From Streptomyces sp. NA04227 (GTDB lineage Bacteria; Actinomycetota; Actinomycetes; Streptomycetales; Streptomycetaceae), in assembly GCF_013364195.1 (NCBI RefSeq), contig NZ_CP054918.1:5135001-5199000 (forward strand): a stretch of 64,000 bases of DNA, written 5' to 3'. The notes below the pieces were generated by a model that was given only the letters and a program-made list of their open reading frames with translations, ran no database searches and was not told where the DNA came from. Below, one piece after another: positions 1 to 8,111 of the stretch. A program made the translations under genes and the position numbers. How positions within the stretch are numbered: position 1 is the stretch's first letter; each line of letters starts with the position of its first letter.

Positions 1-1562
1 GCGGTGCGGAAGCCGGTGGTGATACGGAGGCCGGTACGGGTACGGCTGAGGGCGCCACGGGGGCAACCGCTACGGACGCCGCGTCCGGGGCTACGGATCC
101 CGGCGAGTCCGGTGACGCCGACCAGCCGAAGGACGCGTACCAGAAGGCCGCGGTCCCGGGCGGGACGCTCGTACTCGGTTCTGTAGCCGGGGCGGCGGCT
201 GCCGGTGGCGGTCGAGTGGGAGGCTTGGGCGAGGAAAGCCCGAGTGCTTCGGAAAGCTCGGGCGGATCGGAAAGCTCGGGCGACGCGGGCACGGGCACGG
301 GCACGGACGCGGACGGTGCCGCGAAAGGCGCGGGCAGTACGGCAGGTGCCGAGCGTGCGGCGAGCGGCGAAGCCGCAGGGGAGAGTGGCACGGCTGCTGC
401 CGGTGGCAAGCCAACGGGCGCCGACGGAAAGGCTGTTGCGGCAGCCGCCGGGGCCGCGGCTGCCACGTCGGCCGCTGATCCCCGCACCATGCACCTCGGC
501 CAGGTCGGCGGCAAGTCCTCGGCGTCCGCTCCCTCGGCACCCGCTCCCTCGACAACCGCTCCCGCTCCCTCGGCTTCGGCGTCCACGGCCGCTGGGAGTG
601 CGGCGAAGCCGGATGTCCGTACGACAGCGCTCTCGGCGGTGAAACAGGACTCCGGCGCCGCACAGGGCACCGCGGCCACTGCCGCCGGAACGCCCGCCGA
701 CCCCACAACCTCCGCCACCAGCAGAGAGGTTGGCGCAGGCGCAGGCGCAGGCGCAGGCGCAGGCGCAGGCGCAGGGTCCGGGGCTTCGGTGGCCGGGGTT
801 TCGCGGCGCACGCTTGTGATCGCGGCCGTCATCGTGGCGCTCGCGGTGCTGGGCACCGTGCTGGGGCTGGCGCTGCGGGACGGATCGGACGGTACGGACA
901 AGGACTCCGGTGACAAGAACAGCTCCGCGGGGGTGAGTTCGGGCGGCGGCGACTCCGGTGGTCAGGGCGAGGAGTCGGGTCGTAACGGCGGATCGGAGCA
1001 GGAGAACGGCGACAGCGGCGGGAAGACCGACGGCGGAACCGGCGAGGACGGCGACCAGGGCGAGGACGCGGGCGAGGGCCACGACCCGGGCCGCACCGGT
1101 GGTTCGGGCCCGGGCGGCGGAGGCATCGAGGACACCGTCACCCGGTACCGGCACCCGCAGGGCTTCTCCATCGGCCTTCCGCAGGGCTGGAAGTACACGT
1201 CGACCAGCAAGGCCGGAGCGCACTTCCAGGGCCCGCGCGGCCAGAAGCTGCTGATCGGCTGGACCGGTACGCCGAAGGACAACCCGGTCGTCGACTGGCG
1301 CAACCAGGAGAAGTACATGTACCGGTCGGAGTACCGGCGCATCCGGATCGAGCCGGTCGGCTTCCGCGGCTGGGAGACGGCCGACTGGGAGTTCACCTAC
1401 GTCGACAAGGGCGTCAAGTACCGCTCCATCGACCGCGGTTTCGTCGTGAACTCCCGGCTCGGCTACGCCCTGATGTACACGGCGAAGGACGCCGACTGGA
1501 ACACCGACCAGCGCCGCGACACCTGGCGCGTCTTCACCCGGACCTTCACTCCGAAGTCCTGA
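1..1562 (+). CDS. Membrane protein of the Ser/Thr kinase cluster, C-terminal part (5' end outside window)
   Basis: The reading frame is open from the window edge, so the N-terminus, and any kinase domain, lies upstream. About 519 residues are visible. The first ~270 are a disordered Ala/Gly/Ser/Thr linker, including a (GA)7 run. A single membrane helix follows (RRTLVIAAVIVALAVLG, about nt 810-885), then a Ser/Gly/Glu-rich spacer and a ~140-residue C-terminal domain from about nt 1140. That domain carries the HPQGFSIGLPQGW and WEFTY motifs that recur in the next three kinase-type genes, so I infer a kinase with a cytoplasmic catalytic domain and an outward-facing sensor. It heads a row of five such genes resembling, from memory, the S. 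coelicolor cluster linked to spore-wall synthesis (PkaI/PkaH/PkaD/PkaJ). The kinase domain itself is not seen here. Confidence 0.75.
   Translation, partial: GAEAGGDTEAGTGTAEGATGATATDAASGATDPGESGDADQPKDAYQKAAVPGGTLVLGSVAGAAAAGGGRVGGLGEESPSASESSGGSESSGDAGTGTGTDADGAAKGAGSTAGAERAASGEAAGESGTAAAGGKPTGADGKAVAAAAGAAAATSAADPRTMHLGQVGGKSSASAPSAPAPSTTAPAPSASASTAAGSAAKPDVRTTALSAVKQDSGAAQGTAATAAGTPADPTTSATSREVGAGAGAGAGAGAGAGSGASVAGVSRRTLVIAAVIVALAVLGTVLGLALRDGSDGTDKDSGDKNSSAGVSSGGGDSGGQGEESGRNGGSEQENGDSGGKTDGGTGEDGDQGEDAGEGHDPGRTGGSGPGGGGIEDTVTRYRHPQGFSIGLPQGWKYTSTSKAGAHFQGPRGQKLLIGWTGTPKDNPVVDWRNQEKYMYRSEYRRIRIEPVGFRGWETADWEFTYVDKGVKYRSIDRGFVVNSRLGYALMYTAKDADWNTDQRRDTWRVFTRTFTPKS
732..773. repeat. GGCGCA hexanucleotide tandem repeat (7 copies)
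   Basis: Seven perfect copies of GGCGCA lie inside the first gene and encode a Gly-Ala run just before the membrane helix. Copy number may vary between strains without breaking the frame, because the unit is a multiple of three. Confidence 0.9.
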
Positions 1563-1639
1563 AGCCCTGAGTCCTGAGCCCAGGACCTCGGCCCTGAGGG
1601 CCTGGGCCGGGCCCCGGGTCCCGGCTCAGCCCCCTCCGC

Positions 1640-2408
1640 TCAGCAGACGTGCCCCGTCATGGTCGTCGACCAGCGCATGCCGGCGGATATGTGCTCCAGG
1701 TAGCTGTCGTCGGTGACCCTCACGGTGATCTCCACGTAGGGGAGCGCGGGGAAGAGACGGTCGCGCAGGACGTCCCAGATGTCGTAGTCGTCGAGGTCGG
1801 CGGGGCCCGTCAGGGAGCTCGGGGTCCCAGGGTTGGTCCGGGTTCTGCGCCGCCGCGACCTCACTCAGCAACGGGACGTTCTGGTACGGCCCCACGTCGT
1901 ACGAGGCCACGATGTCGGCGGCGCGGCGGGAGAACTCCTCGGCGTTGCCGGGGGTCATGACGTAGTGCGAGACGCCGTCGTAGCCGCTGCCTCCGCTCAA
2001 CTCGTAGACGTCCGCCGCCTTGCGCCGGGGTTCGAGGACGCTGCTGCCGTCCTCCGTGAGCAGGTAGCCGTCCTTGGTGACCCGCACGGTCCGGCCGAGG
2101 ACGAGCTCGTAGAGGCGTGCGTACTCGCTCCTGCGCCGCATGCCCGCCACGGCGTCCTTCCCCTGCTGCTCGGACCAGGGGTTCCTGTCCCAGCCGTGGT
2201 CCTCGTTCCTCGCCAGCTCCTCGGAGTTCTCGTCGTCCTCGTCGCGCAGGAAGCCGTTGTCCAGGTGCCACCAGACGTCCACAAGCAGGGACAGCGGGAA
2301 CACGGGCTCCTTCGGTGCTAACGGGACGTCGGGGTTGATGAGGTGCACCCTTCCCCGCAGGGTCGGGCCTTCGATGGAGTCGACGGAGACGGTGAAGATG
2401 GTGGTCAT
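1640..2408 (-). pseudogene. Hypothetical protein, reading frame broken by one extra base
   Basis: An ATG at 2408 (MTTIFTVSVDSIEG) opens a ~200-codon frame with an AAGGGG ribosome site. The frame runs well to NPDQPWDPELPDG near nt 1810, then turns into Arg/Pro-rich out-of-frame sequence ending at 1626. The neighbouring frame continues sensibly as GPADLDDYDIWDVL to IPxxGMRWSTTMTGHVC-like sequence and stops at 1640. Removing one C from the GGGCCCC run at about 1803-1809 joins both parts into a ~255-residue acidic, soluble protein. It is either a real frameshift or a base-calling error in a GC homopolymer. No family is recognised. A DNA-damage-type promoter match lies ~150 bases upstream (2559-2581). 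Confidence 0.6.
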
Positions 2409-2558
2409 GCGGTTGCGCCCCTTCGGTTGGCTGCGGTCACGGGATTCACGTGGTGCGGCGTGCCGCGAAGTTGGTGTGCTCGGCCACGGCTGTGTGCGGT
2501 CCGCCGTGGGCCAAGGCGATCGGATGTGGTGGTCGCGCTTGATCGCCTGTCCTTTCGG

Positions 2559-2581
2559 AGAGTAGGCGCGATCACTGACAT
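2559..2581 (-). promoter_or_regulatory. RecA-NDp/PafBC-type promoter match for the gene at 1640-2408
   Basis: Reading the minus strand: ATGTCAGTG, 8 bases, TACTCT. This is one mismatch from TTGTCRGTG-N8-TANNNT, the promoter known in mycobacteria to be activated by PafB/PafC after DNA damage. The leader to the ATG would be about 140 bases. Confidence 0.45.
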
Positions 2582-2848
2582 TCGTGCCCTGCGTCACACG
2601 GGTCAGTCGGTGGGAGACAGGCCCCACGGATCCCCGGGACTCAGAGACCCAGGGACCCGCACTCCCAGGGACTGGCAGACCCCCGACCGCCCCTACCATC
2701 CGATGCCGATTCGGGGTTGTCTGGAGCGGTGCAGGGAAAGTTGGGGAATGCCGAGGCCGCACAGCGGCGGGTTGGTTCCGGGCGTCCGCCCGGGCGACCA
2801 CGGGTTCCGTACGGCGGACCGGAGCTGTTTTCCGGTCGGGTACGGAAG

Positions 2849-2878
2849 TTGTGGGATCCGTTCGGTGTGCGGTAGGGC
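2849..2878 (+). promoter_or_regulatory. Candidate promoter for the pseudokinase gene
   Basis: TTGTGG, an 18-base spacer and TAGGGC lie ~110 bases upstream of the ATG at 2986. The rest of the 2409-2985 gap has no convincing gene; the long frames there are shadows with poor codon bias. Confidence 0.3.
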
Positions 2879-2985
2879 TGGCACGTATCGTGAACCCTTG
2901 CGGACCGTCTGCATCCACAAGGGGCGCGGGGACGAACGGAATTGACCGGGACGGGTGGACCAGCCGTTCCCGTGGGGGAGGCGAC

Positions 2986-5900
2986 ATGGAGGAGTACGCG
3001 GGCCGGGTGCTGGCCGAGCGCTATCGCCTGCCGCTGCCCGTTTCCGGTGGGTACGACCCTTCCCAGACCCGGGCCTTCGACACCTACAGCGGTCAGGAAG
3101 TCCTGGTCCGGCACGTTCCGTTGCCGGAGGTGGTGGAGGCCGAACTGCTCGCGCCGGACGGGGCGCAGGCAGGGCACGGCCGACGTACGAGTCCGGGACG
3201 CCGGGAGACGGCGCCGCGCGAGGTGGCCGATCCGGTCGTACGACGGGCGATCGAGGCGGCCCAGGCAGCCGCTCAAGTCCCCGACCACCCGCGGCTCGAC
3301 CAGGTCTTCGACGTGTTCGCCGAGGACGGCGCCCTGTGGATCGTCAGTGAGCTGGTGCCGGCCCGCTCGCTGGCCACCTTCCTCGCCGAGGCCCCGCTCT
3401 CGCCGTACCGCGCCGCCGAAGTGGCCGCCGACGTGGTCACCGCGCTGCGCGCCCTGCACGCGCACGGCTGGGTCCACCGCAACATCACCCCGCGTACGGT
3501 GCTGATCTGCGACGACGGACGGGTGATGCTCACCGGCCTCGCCGCCGGAGCGGCCGAGGAAGCCCTGTGCGGCTACGACCCTCGCCCCGAGCCCACCACG
3601 GACGAGCCCGAGCCCCACGAGCCGGGCCCCGGCGAGTCCACCGCGCCTGGCTCCACGGCCGCAGGTCCCGCAACCGGCCACCGTGCGCTCGACGGTGGCG
3701 CCCACCCGCACCCGGGCGCCGCTCCCACGACCCGGGACAACCAGTCTCGCGGCGAGGCCCCTCCGTTCGGAGAAGGCCGCCCGCCTGCCGACAGTCGCCC
3801 GCCTGCCGACGGTCGCCCGTCTGCCGACAGTCGCCAGTCCGCCGACGGCCGCCCGCGCGCCGGATCCGCGATCGCCGCGTACCACGCGGGAACCCGCGCC
3901 GTGATGCGCCTCAGCGAGGAGAACCTCGCCAACCACGCGGCCCGCAGCGGGAACCAGGCCCAAGAGAACCCTGCCCAAGGGAACCAGGTCCAAAGGGACC
4001 AAGCCCAAAGGGACCAAGCCCAAAGGGACCAAGCCCAAACGGATCAGGGCGGCAGCCAGGGCGGCGAGCAGCACAGACCCTCCGCCCCGGGCCCCGACCC
4101 CTCCAACACCCCTGCGCGACCCGGCGACTTGGGCGACTCCGTCACGCCGCCGCCCGGGCAGATCGCCGACCCGTACGGCGTGCACGGCGCCCCGCGACCG
4201 TGGCACGGTTCGGTCCCGCGCGCGGGTCACGCGGCCGCACCCGCTCCGGGAGCGGGCGACCCGGACCGTACGGGCCAGCGACCCGGCCCAGCGGCCGACG
4301 ACGGCCGCCCCGACCGGCCGGACAGCCGTCAGGAGCACCCCGGCAGTGGCCCCGGTGCCGGCGTCGGCCCCGGCCACCCCGGCACCGGTATCCGCCCGCC
4401 CGCCCCTCGCTCCTCCACCGGCCTGCCGCCCCTGCCGGTCGGCTGGGACCCCAACCCGGCCCAGGACAACCGGTTCTCGACCCCCAACCCCGCCCAGGAC
4501 AACCGGCTCTCCGGCCTCACACCCGGCAGCGGCCACCCTGATGCGCGCCCGGCAGCCCGCCACCCTGAACCCACTCCCGGCCGCCACCCCGAACCCACCT
4601 CCGGCCGCCACCCCGACACCGCCCCCGCACCGGCGGCCCCGGGCACCCGTACCACCGCACCCGCACCCGCACCCGCATCTGCCCTCACCCCACCGGCCAA
4701 CCCCCACCCCCCAACCCCCCGTTGGGACTCCCCGGCCCCCCGCCCTCCCCGTCGAGGCCCCGCCACCGCGCTCGCCGCCGAGCGGGCGCGGCAGGCGCGG
4801 ATGACGTTGATCGGGCCGGTGACCGAGCGCTGGGCGCCCGAGCAGGCAGTGCCGGTGCACGAGAACTGGCAGTTGGCCGCGCCGATCGGGCCCGCTACGG
4901 ACCTGTGGGCGCTCGGCGCGCTGTTGTTCCGTGCGGTGCAGGGGCATGCGCCGTATCCCGAGGAGAGCACCGGGGAACTGGTGCAACTGGTCTGTGCGGA
5001 GCCGCCCGCCTTCGCCGAGGAGTGCGGGCCGTTGCGGCCGGTGGTGGAGTCGCTGCTGCGCCAGGACCCCACCGAGCGGCTCGACTTCGAAGAACTGCGA
5101 GGCTGGCTGCGGTCGTTGGTGCGGTCCGCGCCGGAGCCCGAGGCCGGTGCGCAGGTGGTCGCGGGGCCGCCCGCCGACCCGCATCTGCTGCCCATCAAGC
5201 GGCGGCGCGGTGAGCTCGTCCGCAGGTGGCGCCGGCGTGGTGCGGCGGGGTCCGCGCGGCACAGGCGCGCGGCCGCCCGCAAGGCGGAACAGCCGCCGCA
5301 CGAGCGGCACGAGGCGCGCGAGCACGCACCCGTGACGGAGAAACCGCGCGGGCCGGTACGCGAGCGCCCCGCACGTGAGAAGCGCGAGCGGGCGATCCGC
5401 GAACCGCGGACACCGCGCGAGCCGCGCATCGGCAACAGCAGGGGCGGCGGCAAGAGCAGGAACGCCAACCGGTCCGGTGGCGAGCCCCGTTCGCTGGGGC
5501 GGACGCTGCTCGTGCTGATCCTGAGCGCGCTGGTCGCCGCGGTCGTCTTCGCGATGATGTTCCTGCCGGAGGCCGAGGACGACAAGGGCGGCGCCGGGCC
5601 GAAGCCCGCCGAATCGGTGGGTCAGCAGCCCGGGCCGACCGAGCAGGAGCAGCCCGGGGAGGGCGGCGACGACCGTCCCTCGGATCCGGCGACCCCCGGC
5701 TCCGAGCAGCCGCAGAACTCCAGCCCGGAGCTGCCCGCCGGATTCGTGCTGCGCAAGGACGACGAGGGCTTCCGGGTGGGCATGCCCGAGGGCTGGCAGC
5801 GCGCGGCGAAGAACGGGCACGGCCAAGTCCTGTACACCAAGGGCGAGTTCACCCTGCTCGTCACGCCGGGCCGGGACAGCACCGCCACGTACGGGGACGA

Positions 5901-6186
5901 CCCGATGACGTATCAGCGGGAGCGGGAGTACGAGTTGCAGCCCTTCCGCGACTCGACCTGGGCCACCTCCAGCGGGATGCGCAGCATCGACGTCGGCGGG
6001 CGGAAGATGGCGGAGGGCCAGTTCACCTGGCAGGAGTCGGACGGCCGTGAGGTCTACGTACGCAATCTGGCGATGGTGTTCGGCGGCCGGTACCACGTAC
6101 TGCAGATCCGCGGTCCCGAGACCGAGCGGGACGAGGTGACCCGGCTCTACGAGGCGGCCTCGGCGAGCTACCGGTACACCGGCTGA
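2986..6186 (+). CDS. Membrane-anchored pseudokinase with a ~400-residue disordered insert
   Basis: The ATG at 2986 follows GGGGGAGG at good spacing; the frame is open further upstream but without kinase-like sequence. The 1066-residue product aligns with the Ser/Thr kinase fold but lacks its catalytic residues. The P-loop lysine region reads VLVRHV, the catalytic loop reads HRNITPRTVLI (Asn166 where the catalytic Asp should be), and the DFG position is Thr183-Gly184-Leu185. The second half of the C-lobe (RWAPEQ, DLWALGALLF) begins only near residue 606. Between lies a Pro/Gly/Gln/Arg-rich disordered insert with several short tandem repeats. A basic linker, one membrane helix (~838-860) and an outward C-terminal domain (GFRVGMPEGW, GQFTWQ) related to those of its neighbours follow. 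It probably binds or scaffolds partners; activity as a kinase is unlikely. Confidence 0.85.
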   Translation: MEEYAGRVLAERYRLPLPVSGGYDPSQTRAFDTYSGQEVLVRHVPLPEVVEAELLAPDGAQAGHGRRTSPGRRETAPREVADPVVRRAIEAAQAAAQVPDHPRLDQVFDVFAEDGALWIVSELVPARSLATFLAEAPLSPYRAAEVAADVVTALRALHAHGWVHRNITPRTVLICDDGRVMLTGLAAGAAEEALCGYDPRPEPTTDEPEPHEPGPGESTAPGSTAAGPATGHRALDGGAHPHPGAAPTTRDNQSRGEAPPFGEGRPPADSRPPADGRPSADSRQSADGRPRAGSAIAAYHAGTRAVMRLSEENLANHAARSGNQAQENPAQGNQVQRDQAQRDQAQRDQAQTDQGGSQGGEQHRPSAPGPDPSNTPARPGDLGDSVTPPPGQIADPYGVHGAPRPWHGSVPRAGHAAAPAPGAGDPDRTGQRPGPAADDGRPDRPDSRQEHPGSGPGAGVGPGHPGTGIRPPAPRSSTGLPPLPVGWDPNPAQDNRFSTPNPAQDNRLSGLTPGSGHPDARPAARHPEPTPGRHPEPTSGRHPDTAPAPAAPGTRTTAPAPAPASALTPPANPHPPTPRWDSPAPRPPRRGPATALAAERARQARMTLIGPVTERWAPEQAVPVHENWQLAAPIGPATDLWALGALLFRAVQGHAPYPEESTGELVQLVCAEPPAFAEECGPLRPVVESLLRQDPTERLDFEELRGWLRSLVRSAPEPEAGAQVVAGPPADPHLLPIKRRRGELVRRWRRRGAAGSARHRRAAARKAEQPPHERHEAREHAPVTEKPRGPVRERPAREKRERAIREPRTPREPRIGNSRGGGKSRNANRSGGEPRSLGRTLLVLILSALVAAVVFAMMFLPEAEDDKGGAGPKPAESVGQQPGPTEQEQPGEGGDDRPSDPATPGSEQPQNSSPELPAGFVLRKDDEGFRVGMPEGWQRAAKNGHGQVLYTKGEFTLLVTPGRDSTATYGDDPMTYQREREYELQPFRDSTWATSSGMRSIDVGGRKMAEGQFTWQESDGREVYVRNLAMVFGGRYHVLQIRGPETERDEVTRLYEAASASYRYTG
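3976..4045. repeat. 15-base tandem repeat in the pseudokinase insert
   Basis: Three near-perfect copies of the unit CCCAAAGGGACCAAG, with degenerate copies before and after, encode a Gln/Asp/Arg repeat (QRDQA units). Further in-frame repeats lie at ~3775-3860 (PPADSR/PPADGR) and ~4560-4620 (HPEPTPGR). Confidence 0.8.
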
Positions 6187-6395
6187 ATGGGACGGCCAGT
6201 CGGTGCGGGACTCAACTCCCGTAAGAGAAACGGTGTTTGACGGGGGCACAAACCCTCCGTCCGGTGAACTCCCGTGAACGTGCGGCGGGAGAACCGTCAC
6301 AGTGCGATCTCCTTGCGGGGCGCCGTGTTCCCCCGGCCGGGCACGGGTACTTAGGCTTGGCTCGTCAAGACCATTTGCGGGGGAACGTGAACCAG

Positions 6396-7937
6396 ATGCA
6401 GGGCCTGCTCCTCGGCGGCCGTTATCGGCTGGGCGAGTCCATCGGCAGGGGCGGTATGGGCCGCGTGTGGCGCGCGCACGACGAGTTGCTGCACCGGGCC
6501 GTGGCGGTGAAGGAGCTGACGGCGGCCCAGTACGCCGCCGAGGCCGACCGCGCCGTCCTGCTCATCCGCACCCAGACCGAGGCGCGGGCCGCTGCCCGGA
6601 TCAACCACCCGGCCGTGGTCACCGTCCACGACGTGCTCGAACATGACGAACGGCCGTGGATCGTCATGGAGTTGGTGGACGGTCCCTCGCTGGCCGACAC
6701 CGTCAAGGCCGAGGGCAGCGTCGACCCCGTCCGCGCGGCCCGTATCGGCCTGTGGGTACTGCGCGCCCTGCGCGCCGCGCACACCGCCGGAGTCCTGCAC
6801 CGCGACGTCAAGCCGGGCAACGTCCTGCTCGCCCGCGACGGCCGGGTCCTGCTCACCGACTTCGGCATCGCCCAGGTCGAGGGCGACACCACCATCACCC
6901 GCACCGGCGAGATCGTCGGCTCGGTGGACTACCTGGCCCCGGAGCGGGTGCGCGGCGCCGAGCCCGGGCCCGCGTCCGACCTGTGGGCGCTCGGCGCGAC
7001 CCTGTTCACCGCGGTCGAGGGGCGGTCCCCGTTCCGCCGTACGACGCCGCTGAACACCATGCAGGCGGTCGTCGACGAGGAGGTCGAGCCGACCGAGGTG
7101 TCCGGCTCGCTCGGTCCGGTGATCAGCGCGCTGCTGCGCAAGGACCCCGCCCAGCGTCCGGACTCCGAGGAGGCCGAGCAGATGCTCGCCGAGGCGGCGG
7201 ACGGCCGCCGCCCGGTGGCGGCGCAGATGTACGTGCCCACCCAGTCCACGTCGATCCGGCGGGAGTCGGCCACCCTGCACGGCCCGCCGCCCGCCCCGGT
7301 CACGGCCGCGCCGGAGCCGCGCCGCCGCCGCGGCTGGCGGACCGCCCTCGCCGTACTGGTCGCCGCCGCGCTGATCGGCGGCGGCACCGCCGTCGGCCTG
7401 CGCCTGCTCGACGCGAAGGAGGGCGGCGGGGCGGACAACAGCGCCTCGAGCGAGCCGACCGGGCCCAAGGAAGGCGAGATACCCGCCGACTGGCGTCGCG
7501 TCCACGATGTCAAAGGCTTCTCCATGGCGGTCCCGCCCGGCTATGAACGCCAGACGGACGGCACCCAGGTCGACTACACGGCGGACGACGGCAATCACTT
7601 CATCCGGATCGGGGTGGACGAGACTCCCGACTTCGACAACGCGTATCTGCACCAGCTCGACCTCGAACGGTCCACCTCGGGGCTCACCGACTACCGCCGT
7701 CTGCGGCTGACCCCCAACTCCTTCGGTGGCGGCGAGGGTTCGCTGTGGGAGTTCACCTGGACGGCAGCGAAGGAGAGGCCGTACCCCGGTCCACGGCGCG
7801 TGATCGAGGAGACGTACATCGCCGAGAACGGTGTCGAGTACGCGATCTACATGTCCTCACCGGCCAAGGACTGGGCCACCACCCGCAAGCAGTTCGACGC
7901 GGTACTCGCCAGTTGGCGGGTCTCGCCCCCGAGTTGA
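6396..7937 (+). CDS. Transmembrane Ser/Thr protein kinase
   Basis: Hanks-type kinase of 513 residues. N-terminal catalytic domain: Gly-rich loop IGRGGMGRVW, Lys39 in VAVKEL, catalytic loop HRDVKPGNVLL (Asp137), DFG at Asp155, APE as LAPERV. Then a short linker, one membrane helix (~313-336, TALAVLVAAALIGGG), and an outward C-terminal domain with DVKGFSMAVPPGY and WEFTWT. No PASTA repeats. I chose ATG 6396 because GGGGGA sits 11 bases upstream; GTG 6387 is also possible and adds three residues. The 209-base gap from the pseudokinase suggests its own promoter. Likely role: phosphorylating cell-envelope or division proteins in response to an extracytoplasmic cue. The family assignment is firm; the substrate is unknown. 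Confidence 0.93.
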   Translation: MQGLLLGGRYRLGESIGRGGMGRVWRAHDELLHRAVAVKELTAAQYAAEADRAVLLIRTQTEARAAARINHPAVVTVHDVLEHDERPWIVMELVDGPSLADTVKAEGSVDPVRAARIGLWVLRALRAAHTAGVLHRDVKPGNVLLARDGRVLLTDFGIAQVEGDTTITRTGEIVGSVDYLAPERVRGAEPGPASDLWALGATLFTAVEGRSPFRRTTPLNTMQAVVDEEVEPTEVSGSLGPVISALLRKDPAQRPDSEEAEQMLAEAADGRRPVAAQMYVPTQSTSIRRESATLHGPPPAPVTAAPEPRRRRGWRTALAVLVAAALIGGGTAVGLRLLDAKEGGGADNSASSEPTGPKEGEIPADWRRVHDVKGFSMAVPPGYERQTDGTQVDYTADDGNHFIRIGVDETPDFDNAYLHQLDLERSTSGLTDYRRLRLTPNSFGGGEGSLWEFTWTAAKERPYPGPRRVIEETYIAENGVEYAIYMSSPAKDWATTRKQFDAVLASWRVSPPS

Positions 7938-8111
7938 CGACCGGCCCGACGCCGCGGGACAGGCATGATCGAAGCGGGGCCGACCCAGGGGCGCGCCGCT
8001 CTCCCCGGGCGCACGCCCGCGCGTAGGAGGCCACCCGCCCGGCCGCTTGCTTCCGGTCACCTCGCATGAGACGCCCCGGGAGTGATCGCGGCGTTGGGGC
8101 ATGATGGGCGC

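Noticed and set aside
2584..2985. Upstream extension of the pseudokinase reading frame
   Set aside because: The extra 134 codons have no conserved sequence, cross a likely promoter, and the ATG at 2986 has an excellent ribosome site.
2641..6300. A 1219-codon open frame antisense to the pseudokinase gene
   Set aside because: It is a shadow of high-GC coding DNA: Arg/Gly/Val-rich, no recognisable domain, while the plus strand has clear kinase-fold, membrane and sensor segments.
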